From an uncultured Jannaschia sp. (GTDB lineage Bacteria; Pseudomonadota; Alphaproteobacteria; Rhodobacterales; Rhodobacteraceae), in assembly GCF_947503795.1 (NCBI RefSeq), contig NZ_CANNEZ010000001.1:239001-303000 (forward strand): a stretch of DNA of 64,000 nt. Direction: 5' to 3'. The first letter of the stretch is position 1. Every line of letters starts with the position of its first letter. The notes below the pieces were generated by a model, which worked only from the letters and a program-made list of their open reading frames with translations, made no database searches and was not told the origin of the DNA. Below, in pieces: positions 11,730 through 21,434 of the stretch. The position numbers were made by a program, and so were the translations under genes.

Positions 11730-12961
11730 TGGATGGCGACCTGACCCCGGCCCGCGGATACGAGGACGCCCTCACCGGCGAGCAGAAGATCCGCAACTTC
11801 AACATCAACTTCGGGCCTCAGCACCCGGCGGCGCATGGCGTGCTGCGGCTTGTGCTGGAGCTCGACGGCGAGATCGTCGAGCGCTGCGATCCGCATATCG
11901 GCCTTCTGCATCGCGGCACCGAGAAGCTGATGGAGAGCCGGACCTACCTCCAGAACCTTCCCTATCTCGACCGCCTCGATTACGTGGCGCCGATGAACCA
12001 GGAGCATGCCTGGTGCCTCGCCATCGAGCGGCTGACCGGCACCGAGGTGCCGCGCCGCGCCCAGCTGATCCGGGTGCTCTACTGCGAGATCGGGCGCATC
12101 CTCAGCCACATCCTCAACGTCACCACGCAGGCGATGGACGTCGGCGCGCTGACCCCGCCGCTCTGGGGTTTCGAGGAGCGCGAGAAGCTGATGGTGTTCT
12201 ACGAGCGGGCCTCGGGCGGCCGGCTCCACGCCGCCTATTTCCGGCCCGGCGGCGTCCATCAGGACCTGCCGCCCGACCTGATCGACGACATCGAGACCTG
12301 GATCGCGGACTTCCCGCGCGTCCTCGCCGATATCGACGGCCTGCTGACCGAGAACCGGATCTTCAAGCAGCGCAATGTCGACATCGCCATCGTCTCCGAG
12401 CAGGAGGTGATGGACTGGGGCTTCTCGGGCGTGATGGCGCGCGGGTCGGGCCTCGCCTGGGACCTGCGCCGCGCGCAGCCCTACGAGTGCTACGACGAGT
12501 TCGACTTCCTGATCCCCACGGGCAACAACGGCGATTGCTACGATCGCTACCTCGTCCGTATGGAGGAGATGCGGCAGTCGCTCCGGATCATGACGCAGGC
12601 CATCGAGAAGCTGCGCGCCCCCGAAGGGCAGGGCGACGTGCTGGCCCGCGGCAAGATGACCCCGCCGAACCGGGGCGACATGAAGACCTCGATGGAAAGC
12701 CTCATCCATCACTTCAAGCTTTATACCGAAGGCTTCCACGTCCCCGCGGGCGAGGTCTATGCCGCCGTCGAGGCGCCCAAGGGCGAGTTCGGCGTCTACA
12801 TGGTCTCGGACGGGTCCAACAAACCCTACCGCGCAAAGCTGCGCGCGCCGGGCTACCTGCACCTGCAGGCGATGGATCACATCGCCCGGGGGCATCAGCT
12901 CGCCGACGTCGCCGCCATCATCGGGACGCTGGACGTGGTGTTCGGCGAGATCGACCGCTAA
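11729..12961 (+). CDS. nuoD: NADH-quinone oxidoreductase subunit D
   Basis: 410 residues, the 49-kDa subunit that forms the quinone pocket with NuoB. Typical features are [22 protein letters not shown] near the N-terminus (with the quinone-site His), [24 protein letters not shown], and the C-terminal [11 protein letters not shown], which in hydrogenase relatives would carry cysteines. The start overlaps the GFA stop. A 71-base gap without recognisable features separates it from nuoE. Confidence 0.97.
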   Translation: MDGDLTPARGYEDALTGEQKIRNFNINFGPQHPAAHGVLRLVLELDGEIVERCDPHIGLLHRGTEKLMESRTYLQNLPYLDRLDYVAPMNQEHAWCLAIERLTGTEVPRRAQLIRVLYCEIGRILSHILNVTTQAMDVGALTPPLWGFEEREKLMVFYERASGGRLHAAYFRPGGVHQDLPPDLIDDIETWIADFPRVLADIDGLLTENRIFKQRNVDIAIVSEQEVMDWGFSGVMARGSGLAWDLRRAQPYECYDEFDFLIPTGNNGDCYDRYLVRMEEMRQSLRIMTQAIEKLRAPEGQGDVLARGKMTPPNRGDMKTSMESLIHHFKLYTEGFHVPAGEVYAAVEAPKGEFGVYMVSDGSNKPYRAKLRAPGYLHLQAMDHIARGHQLADVAAIIGTLDVVFGEIDR

Positions 12962-13032
12962 GGCGGGCGCAACAGGGACTGACGACACGACGCGGAACGC
13001 CGGGATCGTGTGACGACCGAAGGACAGACGAC

Positions 13033-14349
13033 ATGCTTCGCCGCCTCCACAAAGACCAACCCGAGAGCTTCGCCTTCACGCCCGCCAACCAGGCCTGGGC
13101 CGAGGCGCAGATGACGAAGTATCCCGAGGGGCGGCAGGCCTCCGCGATCATTCCGCTGCTCTGGCGCGCGCAGGAACAGGAGGGATGGCTGACACGGCCC
13201 GCCATCGAGCATGTCGCCGACATGCTGGGCCTCGCCTATATCCGGGCGCTCGAGGTCGCGACCTTCTACTTCATGTTCCAGCTTCAGCCGGTGGGCTCGG
13301 TCGCGCATATCCAGATCTGCGGCACGACGTCCTGCATGATCTGCGGGGCCGAGGATCTGGTTGCCGTCTGCCGCGACAAGATCGCCTCGCGTCCCCACGT
13401 GATCAGCGAAGACGGCAAGCTGAGCTGGGAAGAGGTCGAGTGCCTCGGGGCCTGTGCAAATGCGCCGATGGCCCAGATCGGCAAGGATTACTACGAGGAT
13501 CTGACGACCGAGCGCTTCGCCGAGATGCTCGACCAGTTCCGCGCGGGCAAGGTTCCGGTGCCGGGTCCGCAGAACGGCCGCTTCACCTCCGAGCCGCTGG
13601 GCGGGGTCACTTCGCTGACCGATGCGGCAGGATCGAAGGAGGAGGCTGCGAACGGCTCGGTCGCGCTGGCCAACCGCATCGGCGACACGATCAAGCGGAT
13701 CGACGGCACCGAAGTGCCGCTGGTCGCCCCCTGGGGCCGGGCGAACCAGGCCGATGACGACCCGGAGGTCGCGGCGCGCGATCCGATGATGGGGCCGTCG
13801 GGCCCCGACGGCAAACAGGCGGGTCGCGTGCGCGGTCAGGCCGATGCGCCGCGCACGCGGGGTGATGCCAGCGACGGGCGCGCCAATGTCCGCGGCTCCG
13901 ACGCCACGGCCAAGGCGAAGCCCGAGGCCGGCACCGTCGCACCCGAGCCCGAGGGGCGCCCCGCCGCGGGTATCGCGAAGACACACGAGACGCCGACCGT
14001 CACCGGCACGACCGACACGGACGGGATGCCCGCGGGCACCCAGACGGCGGCCGAATCGACCGCGACCGCCGATCCGGGCACCAAGCCCGCGACGCTCGAT
14101 GCGCCGAAGTCCACGGGTGCGGACGATCTCAAGCGCATCCGGGGTGTCGGACCGAAGCTCGAGAAGATGTTGAACGGCATGGGTTTTTGGCATTTCGACC
14201 AGATCGCCGCGTGGTCGGACCGCGAAATTGCTTGGGTCGACGGAAACCTCGAAGGGTTCAAGGGACGCGCAAGGCGTGACGAATGGGTGAAACAGGCTAG
14301 AGTGTTGGCTGAGGGAGGAGAAACCGAGTTCTCCTCGCGCCAGACTTAA
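13033..14349 (+). CDS. nuoE: NADH-quinone oxidoreductase subunit E with C-terminal HhH extension
   Basis: 438 residues, about twice the usual NuoE. Residues 1-175 are the thioredoxin-like 24-kDa subunit with the 2Fe-2S (N1a) ligands Cys96, Cys101, Cys137 and Cys141. Residues about 215-350 form a low-complexity Ala/Pro/Thr/Asp linker. Residues 351-436 form a helix-hairpin-helix domain ([17 protein letters not shown]). It matches the C-terminus of the next gene product at about 62 of 86 positions by hand count. The extension is not needed for electron transfer; it may dock NuoE to the membrane protein encoded downstream. The start has no alternative near it. Confidence 0.95.
   Translation: MLRRLHKDQPESFAFTPANQAWAEAQMTKYPEGRQASAIIPLLWRAQEQEGWLTRPAIEHVADMLGLAYIRALEVATFYFMFQLQPVGSVAHIQICGTTSCMICGAEDLVAVCRDKIASRPHVISEDGKLSWEEVECLGACANAPMAQIGKDYYEDLTTERFAEMLDQFRAGKVPVPGPQNGRFTSEPLGGVTSLTDAAGSKEEAANGSVALANRIGDTIKRIDGTEVPLVAPWGRANQADDDPEVAARDPMMGPSGPDGKQAGRVRGQADAPRTRGDASDGRANVRGSDATAKAKPEAGTVAPEPEGRPAAGIAKTHETPTVTGTTDTDGMPAGTQTAAESTATADPGTKPATLDAPKSTGADDLKRIRGVGPKLEKMLNGMGFWHFDQIAAWSDREIAWVDGNLEGFKGRARRDEWVKQARVLAEGGETEFSSRQT
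14083..14340 (+). repeat. Duplicated HhH-domain coding segment, copy in nuoE
   Basis: Codes for NuoE residues 351-436. Its partner at 15076-15333, in the next gene, is about 72 percent identical in protein. The two are direct repeats 993 bases apart. Confidence 0.8.
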
Positions 14350-14397
14350 GCGGGCATCCGAACGGTCGGTCGTCCGCGACAGCAGGGGAGCCGCACC

Positions 14398-15357
14398 ATG
14401 GATGACAACCGGATCCGTCCCATCGGGACACTCGAGAGCGCAGCGACGTCGGCGGGGGTCGCGGCCCTCGCGGGCGCCGGGACCTTCGCGCTTCTCATGT
14501 TGATCGCGGACTGGAGCTTCCTGCAGGCCGTGTTCGGCGGGTTCGTGGTCGCGGCCGTCGTGTTCTGCATCTTGCTCCTGACCATCGCGCGACCGGTCTC
14601 TCGGCCGGTGGGCGCAGGCGGCGTGCAGCGCCCGACCGCCGATCTGGCGCAGGCCGAAGCGCCCGGCACGCCGGGCGAGCCCGCCCGCCCGCTGGCGCCG
14701 CGCGACGTGAACGCGCCCTCGCCGCACAAGGCCTCGATCGACAGCTCGATGATCTCGGACGTGCGCCGCGACGGCATCGGCGATCCGCGCGTCAACCGCG
14801 CGCTGGGCGATCCGTCCCACGCCGTCGGACTGGCGGGCACGGGCCACGCGACCCCGATGCCGGCCCCCGCGCCGGTCGATGCCGACCCGGTCGTGGCCAA
14901 GCCCGCCGCCGCGACCACCGCGCCCAAGCCGCAGGCGCAACCCGCCCCGCTGGATGGCGAGGTGGTCTCGCCCGAGCCGCCCAAGGCCGCGCCCCCGAAA
15001 CCGGCCGCGCCCGCGAAACCCGCCGCGGCGACGTCGTCTGCCAGCGCGGCACCGGATGCGGGCGCCGAGGGCACGAAGCCCGAAACGCTGGACGCCCCGC
15101 GGGGCGGCGCAGCCGACGATCTCAAGCGCATTAAGGGCATCGGCCCCAAGCTCGAGACACTCTGCAATCGACTGGGCTTCTGGCATTTCGACCAGGTCGC
15201 CAGCTGGTCGGACGAGGAGATCGCATGGGTCGACGCCAATCTCGAAGGCTTCAAGGGACGCGTTCGCCGTGACGACTGGGTCGCGCAAGCGAAGCTTCTG
15301 GCCGAGGGCGGCGACACGGCCTTCTCCAAGCGCGTCGACAAGGGTGGGGTCTATTGA
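14398..15357 (+). CDS. Two-span membrane protein with HhH domain, NuoE-tail paralogue
   Basis: 319 residues. Two hydrophobic segments (about 20-43 and 45-64) are followed by a long Ala/Pro/Lys linker (about 70-225) and a C-terminal helix-hairpin-helix domain (227-312; DDLKRIKGIGPKLETLC, then GFWHFDQVASWSDEEIAWVD). The last domain is a clear duplicate of the NuoE tail. HhH domains usually bind DNA, but these two sit in a complex I operon and one is attached to a respiratory subunit. A protein-binding role is therefore more likely. The gene lies 48 bases after nuoE. Sometimes such proteins are annotated as endonuclease-like; I see no nuclease motif. Confidence 0.85.
   Translation: MDDNRIRPIGTLESAATSAGVAALAGAGTFALLMLIADWSFLQAVFGGFVVAAVVFCILLLTIARPVSRPVGAGGVQRPTADLAQAEAPGTPGEPARPLAPRDVNAPSPHKASIDSSMISDVRRDGIGDPRVNRALGDPSHAVGLAGTGHATPMPAPAPVDADPVVAKPAAATTAPKPQAQPAPLDGEVVSPEPPKAAPPKPAAPAKPAAATSSASAAPDAGAEGTKPETLDAPRGGAADDLKRIKGIGPKLETLCNRLGFWHFDQVASWSDEEIAWVDANLEGFKGRVRRDDWVAQAKLLAEGGDTAFSKRVDKGGVY
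15076..15333 (+). repeat. Duplicated HhH-domain coding segment, second copy
   Basis: Codes for residues 227-312 of the two-span membrane protein and is a direct repeat of 14083-14340. Confidence 0.8.
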
Positions 15358-15416
15358 TGCCGACCGGGCGGCACCGCTTGACGGCGGTGCGCCCGACCTG
15401 TTGAAGACGGCCTGAA

Positions 15417-15644
15417 ATGACCGAGCCTTCGCCCTCAGACGTGTCGATCGCCAGGATGCAGCGCAACATCGCGCTGGTGATCCTCGGCACCTTCGCGATC
15501 TGGCTGCCGATGCAGGGCATCGCCTATTGGCTGGACCTGCCGACGCGCTTGATGGGACTGCTCGATCTCGTGGCGCTCGCGGCCCTGGGCTGGGCGCTAT
15601 TCATGCTGTTGCGGGTGCGCAAGCTGCGCCGCAAGGAGGACTGA
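15417..15644 (+). CDS. Small two-helix membrane protein, DUF5337-like
   Basis: 75 residues: a short hydrophilic start, then two hydrophobic helices (about 17-38 and 45-65), and a basic tail (RVRKLRRKED) expected to stay in the cytoplasm. It resembles my memory of DUF5337, a family found next to nuoF in Rhodobacteraceae. The stop is three bases before the nuoF ATG, so the two are co-translated. It could be an assembly factor or accessory subunit; no direct evidence. Confidence 0.8.
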   Translation: MTEPSPSDVSIARMQRNIALVILGTFAIWLPMQGIAYWLDLPTRLMGLLDLVALAALGWALFMLLRVRKLRRKED

Positions 15645-15647
15645 CCC

Positions 15648-16943
15648 ATGCTGCAAGATCAGGACCGGATCTTCACCAATATCTACGGCATGGCGGATCG
15701 TTCGCTGAAGGGCGCGCAGGCGCGCGGCCAGTGGGACGGGACCAAGGACCTGATCGCGCTGGGCCGCGACAAGATCGTCGAGATCATGAAGGCGAGTGGC
15801 CTGCGCGGGCGCGGCGGCGCGGGCTTCCCGACGGGCCTCAAGTGGTCCTTCATGCCCAAGGAGAGCGATGGGCGCCCGGCCTACCTCGTCATCAACGCCG
15901 ACGAATCCGAGCCGGGCACCTGCAAGGACCGGGAGATCATGCGCCATGATCCCCACACCCTGATCGAAGGGGCGCTGATCGCGTCCTTCGCGATGGGTGC
16001 GCATGCCTGCTACATCTACATCCGAGGCGAATATATCCGCGAGAAGGAAGCCCTCCAGAACGCCATCGACGAGGCCTACGAAGCGGGTCTGCTGGGCAAG
16101 AATGCCGCCAAGTCGGGCTGGGATTTCGACCTCTACCTGCATCATGGCGCGGGGGCTTATATCTGCGGCGAGGAAACCGCCCTGATCGAGAGCCTCGAGG
16201 GCAAGAAGGGCATGCCGCGCATGAAGCCACCGTTCCCGGCGGGTGCGGGGCTTTATGGCTGCCCCACCACGGTCAACAACGTCGAGTCGATCGCAGTGGT
16301 CCCCACCATCCTGCGGCGCGGCGCCGAATGGTTCGCGGGCTTCGGGCGGCCCAATAACGCCGGCACCAAACTCTTCGCCATCTCGGGCCATGTGAACCGG
16401 CCCTGCGTCGTAGAAGAGGCCATGTCCATCAGCTTCGAGGAGCTGATCGAGACCCATTGCGGCGGTATCCGCGGCGGTTGGGACAACCTCAAGGCTGTCA
16501 TTCCCGGCGGGTCGTCGGTGCCGATGATTCCGGGGAAGGACATGCGCGAGGCGATCATGGATTTCGACTACCTGCGCGAGCAGAAGTCGGGCCTGGGCAC
16601 CGCGGCGGTCATCGTGATGGACAACTCCACCGACGTCATCAAGGCGATCTGGCGGCTGTCGGCCTTCTACAAGCACGAGAGCTGCGGCCAGTGCACGCCG
16701 TGCCGCGAAGGCACGGGCTGGATGATGCGGGTCATGGACCGGCTGGTGAAGGGCGAGGCGGAGGTCGAGGAGATCGACATGCTGCTCGATGTCACCAAGC
16801 AGGTCGAGGGCCATACGATCTGCGCGCTGGGCGACGCGGCGGCCTGGCCGATCCAGGGTCTGATCCGGCACTTCCGCGACGAGATCGAGGACCGCATCCG
16901 GCACAAGCGCACTCCGTCGCCCGCTTCGGTGGCCGCGGAATGA
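15648..16943 (+). CDS. nuoF: NADH-quinone oxidoreductase subunit F
   Basis: 431 residues, the 51-kDa NADH-oxidising subunit. The NADH/FMN site [16 protein letters not shown] lies near residues 52-67, and [14 protein letters not shown] near 172-185. Cluster N3 ligands are Cys346, Cys349 and Cys352 (CGQCTPC), with Cys392 (HTICALGD) as the fourth. It works with NuoE and NuoG in the peripheral arm. The ATG follows the DUF5337 stop, and the end overlaps the MAPEG gene (ATGA). Confidence 0.97.
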   Translation: MLQDQDRIFTNIYGMADRSLKGAQARGQWDGTKDLIALGRDKIVEIMKASGLRGRGGAGFPTGLKWSFMPKESDGRPAYLVINADESEPGTCKDREIMRHDPHTLIEGALIASFAMGAHACYIYIRGEYIREKEALQNAIDEAYEAGLLGKNAAKSGWDFDLYLHHGAGAYICGEETALIESLEGKKGMPRMKPPFPAGAGLYGCPTTVNNVESIAVVPTILRRGAEWFAGFGRPNNAGTKLFAISGHVNRPCVVEEAMSISFEELIETHCGGIRGGWDNLKAVIPGGSSVPMIPGKDMREAIMDFDYLREQKSGLGTAAVIVMDNSTDVIKAIWRLSAFYKHESCGQCTPCREGTGWMMRVMDRLVKGEAEVEEIDMLLDVTKQVEGHTICALGDAAAWPIQGLIRHFRDEIEDRIRHKRTPSPASVAAE

Positions 16944-17455
16944 TCCGTGGCCTGACGGTCATCTGCGCCCTGACCGCGATCCCGGCCGCCGCGCAGGAGG
17001 CCGCACCCGCCGTCGCCGACACCATCGCCGACGGCACCATGCTCTCGGTCATCACCGAACCCTACGCGCACGCCCTCGCGGCGATCGCCGGCTGGGTCGT
17101 CCTGACGCTGGTCCTCCTGATCCTGTCGGTTGTGGGCGCGCCCCGTGCCCGGTCCGACAGCGGCATGCCGGTCCGGGACTATTCCGATCCGTTCTACCGC
17201 CGCGACCGCGCGTTCCGGAACGCGGTCGAGACATCCGGCCCCTTCATCGCGGCCACGCTTGTCGCCATCCTCGTGGGGGCGTCGCCCTTCTGGACGAACC
17301 TTCTGGCCTCGGTCTTCCTCGTCGCGCGCATCGGTATGGCGGCCGTCCATATCCGCACCGAGATTCAGCCTGCCCGTTCGGCCTTCTGGTTCGCTGGCAC
17401 GCTCTGCGTGACGGGGCTCGCGCTTCTGGCATTGGTCGGGGCCTTCACGCTGTGA
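16940..17455 (+). CDS. MAPEG-like membrane protein
   Basis: 171 residues. It begins with a signal-like segment ([17 protein letters not shown]), followed by about four hydrophobic helices (near 47-67, 95-115, 117-130 and 148-170). The first helix is followed by a charged loop with [19 protein letters not shown], which fits the MAPEG pattern of R-x-FRNAxE-x2. MAPEG proteins are membrane eicosanoid/glutathione enzymes, and bacterial ones are mostly uncharacterised. The start overlaps the nuoF stop and the end overlaps the next gene (GTGA), so it is firmly in the nuo transcript. Catalytic activity cannot be inferred. Confidence 0.8.
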   Translation: MIRGLTVICALTAIPAAAQEAAPAVADTIADGTMLSVITEPYAHALAAIAGWVVLTLVLLILSVVGAPRARSDSGMPVRDYSDPFYRRDRAFRNAVETSGPFIAATLVAILVGASPFWTNLLASVFLVARIGMAAVHIRTEIQPARSAFWFAGTLCVTGLALLALVGAFTL

Positions 17456-17847
17456 TCCGGGTGGGGCTGATCGTCCTCGGCTTCGCGACGCCGCTCCGGG
17501 CTGACGATCTGCGCCCTGTGCCGGACTATTTCGTCGACACCGTGTTCCTGACCTCGACCGCCCAGACCATCGCGCGGGCCTGCTCGACCCTGTCGCTCGA
17601 TCCCGCGGCGACGACCCGCCTAACCGAGACCGTTCTCGCCCGGCTCGAGGCCGACGGGTACACCGCCGAGATCATCGCGACGGGAACGGATGATCCGAGT
17701 CCGGCCATCGCGGCCTTGCAGGCGGCGTTCCTCGCGAAGCATGATCTGGCCGACGGCGCGCCCGAGGCTCAGGTCTGTGCGGCCGGTCGCGCCGAAATTG
17801 CCGGGGACACACCCCTCGGACATCTGATGCTGGAGGTCGCTGAATGA
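17452..17847 (+). CDS. Exported DUF5333-like protein, copy 1
   Basis: 131 residues from a GTG overlapping the MAPEG stop. A short signal-like start ([18 protein letters not shown]) is followed by a helical domain with two Cys (ARACSTL, QVCAAGRAEIAGDTPLGHLM) that may form a disulfide. The end closely resembles that of the second protein at 18322 (CRVGAAEVANDTQVGRLL), so these are paralogues within the nuoF-nuoG gap. It is probably periplasmic. No function is known for the family as far as I can tell. Confidence 0.72.
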   Translation: MIRVGLIVLGFATPLRADDLRPVPDYFVDTVFLTSTAQTIARACSTLSLDPAATTRLTETVLARLEADGYTAEIIATGTDDPSPAIAALQAAFLAKHDLADGAPEAQVCAAGRAEIAGDTPLGHLMLEVAE

Positions 17848-18224
17848 CCCTGAGAACCCTGACCCTGATCGCGGCCCTCGTGGGCCTCGCCGGCTGCGGC
17901 ACCTTCGACAGCCTCGCCTCGGGGGCGAGCGGCCCGTTCAGCGGCGGCGGCGGGTTGCGCGGCAGCGCGACCGAAGTCGGCGGCGTGCGGTTCCGCACGC
18001 GGGTCTCGGGCGACGGCCGGGCCTTCACGACCGCCACACGCGGGGCCGACCGGTCCGTCGCGGGCGCGCTCGAAGCCGGGCGCGTCAAGGGCGTCGAATA
18101 TTGCATCAAGCGCTATGGCGGCTCGGACATCACGTGGACCATCGGGCCCGACCGCCCGGTCGAAGAGGTCGTGCTGGGCGATGGCGGCGCGCTGATCCTG
18201 CAGGGGACCTGCGTCACGCGCTGA
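17844..18224 (+). CDS. Small lipoprotein in the nuoF-nuoG gap
   Basis: 126 residues. A signal peptide with lipobox LAGC predicts a lipid-anchored Cys18. A Gly-rich stretch (SGPFSGGGGLRGS) leads to a mixed beta region with two further Cys (EYCIKRYG and QGTCVTR), perhaps a disulfide. The start overlaps the preceding stop (ATGA). I do not recognise the family beyond a conserved-looking Rhodobacteraceae lipoprotein. It is placed with other exported proteins between nuoF and nuoG. Confidence 0.75.
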   Translation: MTLRTLTLIAALVGLAGCGTFDSLASGASGPFSGGGGLRGSATEVGGVRFRTRVSGDGRAFTTATRGADRSVAGALEAGRVKGVEYCIKRYGGSDITWTIGPDRPVEEVVLGDGGALILQGTCVTR

Positions 18225-18321
18225 ACCCCGCCGGGTCAGGGCCTTGCAGGGCCCCGCTATTGAATGACGGTCCCGTCGGGACAATTTCGGGTCGGACAGC
18301 AATGCCAACCCGGAGGCCGTC

Positions 18322-18723
18322 ATGCCCCTTTTTCTTCGTGCCCTTGCCGCGACCCTGACCGTTGCCGCCACGCCCGTCTTCGCCGCCGGGCTGGAGGACG
18401 AGCCGCGCATCACCGAAGGGCTGATCACGGTCGGTATCGCCTACGAGATCGCCGAAGTCTGCCCGACCATCGGCCCGCGCCGCATCCGCGGCCTGCGATA
18501 TCTGCTGGCGCTGAAATCTGCGGCCAGCGACCTCGGCTACAGCGACGACGAGATCGAGACCTTCATCGACGACGACGCCGCCAAGGACCGGCTTGAGGTC
18601 ATCGCGCGCGAGCGTCTGGCGGGTCTGGGCGCATCCCGCGGCGACGTCGCGGCCCATTGCCGCGTCGGGGCGGCCGAAGTCGCGAATGACACGCAGGTCG
18701 GACGATTGCTCAACCCGAACTGA
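18322..18723 (+). CDS. Exported DUF5333 protein, copy 2
   Basis: 133 residues. A clean signal peptide (LFLRALAATLTVAATPVFA) precedes a helical domain: two Cys (EVCPTIGP, AHCRVGAAE), a YSDDEIETFIDDDAAKDRLE segment and the end VANDTQVGRLLNPN. It matches what I recall as DUF5333, common in nuo operons of Rhodobacteraceae. It is preceded by a 97-base gap that breaks the run of overlapping genes. It is a paralogue of the product of 17452. Periplasmic; role unknown, possibly folding or stability of membrane-arm subunits (inference). Confidence 0.82.
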   Translation: MPLFLRALAATLTVAATPVFAAGLEDEPRITEGLITVGIAYEIAEVCPTIGPRRIRGLRYLLALKSAASDLGYSDDEIETFIDDDAAKDRLEVIARERLAGLGASRGDVAAHCRVGAAEVANDTQVGRLLNPN

Positions 18724-18735
18724 GCCCAAGGGTTC

Positions 18736-18764
18736 TGGTCACCGGCGCGCGGCAGGTTTAGAAC
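18736..18764 (+). promoter_or_regulatory. Possible internal promoter before nuoG
   Basis: TGGTCA (18736-18741), 17 bases, TAGAAC (18759-18764). The -10 box and following CCG repeat the nuoA arrangement. The -35 is weak (four of six bases). Confidence 0.3.
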
Positions 18765-18794
18765 CGCCGCGAACGGAAGACCGGAGCGTTTGAC

Positions 18795-20813
18795 ATGGCC
18801 GACCTCAAGACGATCGTGATCGATGGCACCGAGGTCGAGGTGCCCGGCGAGATGACCTTGATTCAGGCCTGCGAACAGGCCGGGATCGAGATCCCCCGCT
18901 TCTGCTACCACGAACGGCTGACGATTGCCGGAAACTGCCGGATGTGCCTCGTCGAGGTGGTCGGCGGCCCGCCCAAGCCCGCCGCGTCCTGCGCGATGCA
19001 GGTCAAGGACCTGCGCCCCGGCCCCGAAGGGCAGGCGCCCGTCGTCAAGACCAACAGCCCGATGGTCAAGAAGGCCCGCGAGGGGGTGATGGAGTTCCTC
19101 CTCATCAACCACCCGCTCGACTGTCCGATCTGCGACCAGGGCGGCGAATGCGACCTTCAGGACCAGGCGATGGCCTACGGCGTCGATTTCTCGCGCTACC
19201 GCGAGCCCAAGCGCGCCGCCGTCGATCTGGACCTCGGACCGCTGGTCGAGACGCACATGACGCGCTGCATCTCCTGCACCCGCTGCGTGCGCTTCACGAC
19301 CGAGGTCGCGGGTGTCACCCAGATGGGCCAGGTCGGCCGCGGCGAGGACAGCGAGATCACGTCCTACCTCGGCGAGACGTTGAAATCGAACCTCCAGGGC
19401 AACATCATCGACCTCTGCCCGGTGGGCGCGCTGGTCTCGAAGCCCTATGCCTTCACCGCCCGGCCTTGGGAGCTGACCAAGACCGAGACGATCGACGTGA
19501 TGGACGCGCTGGGCGCCTCGATCCGGGTCGACACCAAGGGCCGCGAAGTGATGCGCATCCTGCCGCGCAACCATGACGGCACGAACGAGGAATGGATCTC
19601 CGACAAGACCCGCTTCGTCTGGGACGGCCTGCGCCGCCAGCGGCTGGATCGGCCCTACATCCGCCGCGACGGCAAGCTGGTCCCGGCAACCTGGCCCGAG
19701 GCTCTGGATGCGGCGGCAAGCGCGATGAAGGGCGGGTCGGTCGCAGGGATCGTTGGCGATCTGGTACCGACCGAGGCGGTCTTCGCTCTGCGCGGCCTGA
19801 TGGACGCCTTGGGCGGCGCGACCGAGTGCCGCACGGATGGCGCCAAGCTGCCCGCGGGGGACCGTGCGGGATACGCCGGGACCGCGGCCGTCGAGGACAT
19901 CGACGGCGCCGAGATGATCCTGCTTATCGGGACCGACCCGTCGGTCGAGGCACCGGTCCTGAACGCGCGCATCCGCAAGGCGTGGCTGCGCGGTGCGACC
20001 GTCGCACGGATCGGTGCCAAGGCGGACCTGTCCTATGACGTGGTCGATCTGGGCACGCGCCGCGAGGCACTGTCCGAGCTTGCAGGCCAGGACCATTCCG
20101 GCGCGCGCGACAAGGCGGGCGTGGTGATCGTCGGCATGGGCGCGCTCTGCGGGCCGGACGGCGCCGAGGTGCTGGCCACGGCGCGGGCAGTGGCGGAGAG
20201 CGCGGGCTCTGGCCTTCTGGTCCTGCACACTGCCGCGGGCCGGGTCGGCGCGATGGATGCGGGCGCGGTCTGCGAGGGCGGCATCGAGGCCGCGCTTTCG
20301 GCCGATGTGATCTACAACCTCGGCGCCGACGAGATGGAGATCCCGGCGGGCAAATTCGTCATCTACCAGGGCAGCCATGGCGACCGCGGCGCGCACCGCG
20401 CCGACGTGATCCTGCCGGGCGCGGCCTGGACCGAGGAGCAGGGCCTGTTCGTGAACCTCGAGGGCCGGCCGCAGCTTGCGCTACGCGCGGGCTTCGCGCC
20501 GGGCGAGGCCAAGGAGAACTGGGCGATCCTGCGTGCGCTTTCGGCCGAACTGGGCGCGCAGCTTCCCTATGACAGCCTTGCGCAGCTGCGCCGCGCGCTG
20601 GTCGAAGCCGCCCCGCAGCTGGCCGAGATCGACGCGGTTCCGGTCAACACGCAGGCGCCCGCCGGCCCCATGCCGTCGCTGGACGGCGGCGCGTTCGAGA
20701 CGGCCATCGGCGACTTCTACCTCACCAACCCGGTCGCACGGGCCAGCCAGTTGATGGCAGAGCTCTCGGCCCTCGCCGCGGGCCGTGATCCGCAAGCCAT
20801 CGCGGCGGAGTAG
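18795..20813 (+). CDS. nuoG: NADH-quinone oxidoreductase subunit G
   Basis: 672 residues, the 75-kDa subunit. N-terminal ferredoxin-like domain: [15 protein letters not shown] for the 2Fe-2S cluster N1b, [14 protein letters not shown] for the His-ligated 4Fe-4S N5, and CISCTRC with [13 protein letters not shown] for N4. The remainder is a molybdopterin-oxidoreductase-like domain without cofactor, shorter than in E. coli, as expected for alphaproteobacteria. CGGAG-like sequence (18783-18786) eight bases upstream supports the ATG. It lies 71 bases after the DUF5333 gene, with a possible own promoter. Confidence 0.97.
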   Translation: MADLKTIVIDGTEVEVPGEMTLIQACEQAGIEIPRFCYHERLTIAGNCRMCLVEVVGGPPKPAASCAMQVKDLRPGPEGQAPVVKTNSPMVKKAREGVMEFLLINHPLDCPICDQGGECDLQDQAMAYGVDFSRYREPKRAAVDLDLGPLVETHMTRCISCTRCVRFTTEVAGVTQMGQVGRGEDSEITSYLGETLKSNLQGNIIDLCPVGALVSKPYAFTARPWELTKTETIDVMDALGASIRVDTKGREVMRILPRNHDGTNEEWISDKTRFVWDGLRRQRLDRPYIRRDGKLVPATWPEALDAAASAMKGGSVAGIVGDLVPTEAVFALRGLMDALGGATECRTDGAKLPAGDRAGYAGTAAVEDIDGAEMILLIGTDPSVEAPVLNARIRKAWLRGATVARIGAKADLSYDVVDLGTRREALSELAGQDHSGARDKAGVVIVGMGALCGPDGAEVLATARAVAESAGSGLLVLHTAAGRVGAMDAGAVCEGGIEAALSADVIYNLGADEMEIPAGKFVIYQGSHGDRGAHRADVILPGAAWTEEQGLFVNLEGRPQLALRAGFAPGEAKENWAILRALSAELGAQLPYDSLAQLRRALVEAAPQLAEIDAVPVNTQAPAGPMPSLDGGAFETAIGDFYLTNPVARASQLMAELSALAAGRDPQAIAAE

Positions 20814-20816
20814 GGC

Positions 20817-21434
20817 ATGCGCGGACCGCTCGCCATGAGCGTCCAGCCGCCCGATCTCCGGATGGTCGCGGCCCGCGATGCCCTGGACGACATCCTGACC
20901 GCACCCGGTTTCCTGTCGCTCGAGGTCGATGCGGACGCGCCGGGACTCGGCGCGATGCGACGGGTCGAGGACGTGGCGCAGGCGGCCCGGATGGCCAGTA
21001 TCGATCCCGCGCAGGCCAGCGCGCCGGTCGAGGAGGGGCTGCAATGCCTGCCCCATGTCGTCGCGGCCGCGATGCAGCGGGGCAAATCCTGGTCCGACGA
21101 CCCGCTGCCCGATGGCGATGCGGCGGAGGCGGCCATGGCGCGCTGCGCGGCGACGGCAGCCGTGGCGCTGATGGCGCATGTGGCCGGCCGCCTGCGCCGC
21201 AGCGCCGCCGTCGCGGTCGGGACGGAACAAGACGTGTTTCTCGACGAGATCACGGCGCAACTCGGCTTCATGCTGCGTCACATCTTCGTCCCCGCGCCCC
21301 GCAATGGCCGGCTTTTCGAGGCTTTCACCGCGATCTATGCGGCGGGCGGCATACCCTGCGGCTGGTTCGGGCCGGACCCGGACGAGGACATCGGCAACCC
21401 CGTATCAGATCTCGCCTACCTGGCCGTGTCGTGA
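20817..21434 (+). CDS. Hypothetical protein between nuoG and nuoH
   Basis: 205 residues, three bases after nuoG. GGAG at 20807-20810, inside the nuoG end, is spaced six bases from the ATG at 20817; an alternative ATG lies at 20835. The protein looks soluble and mainly helical. It has a Cys-containing ATAAVALMAHVAGRLRR helix in the middle and a C-terminus of IYAAGGIPCGWFGPDPDED. No motif from a known family was recognised. The end overlaps the lipoprotein gene (TGATG), so it is translated together with its neighbours. Confidence 0.7.
   Translation: MRGPLAMSVQPPDLRMVAARDALDDILTAPGFLSLEVDADAPGLGAMRRVEDVAQAARMASIDPAQASAPVEEGLQCLPHVVAAAMQRGKSWSDDPLPDGDAAEAAMARCAATAAVALMAHVAGRLRRSAAVAVGTEQDVFLDEITAQLGFMLRHIFVPAPRNGRLFEAFTAIYAAGGIPCGWFGPDPDEDIGNPVSDLAYLAVS

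Noticed and set aside
12958-15288. Long antisense frame opposite nuoE and the HhH membrane gene
   Set aside because: Shadow of the two coding genes; low-complexity composition without motifs.
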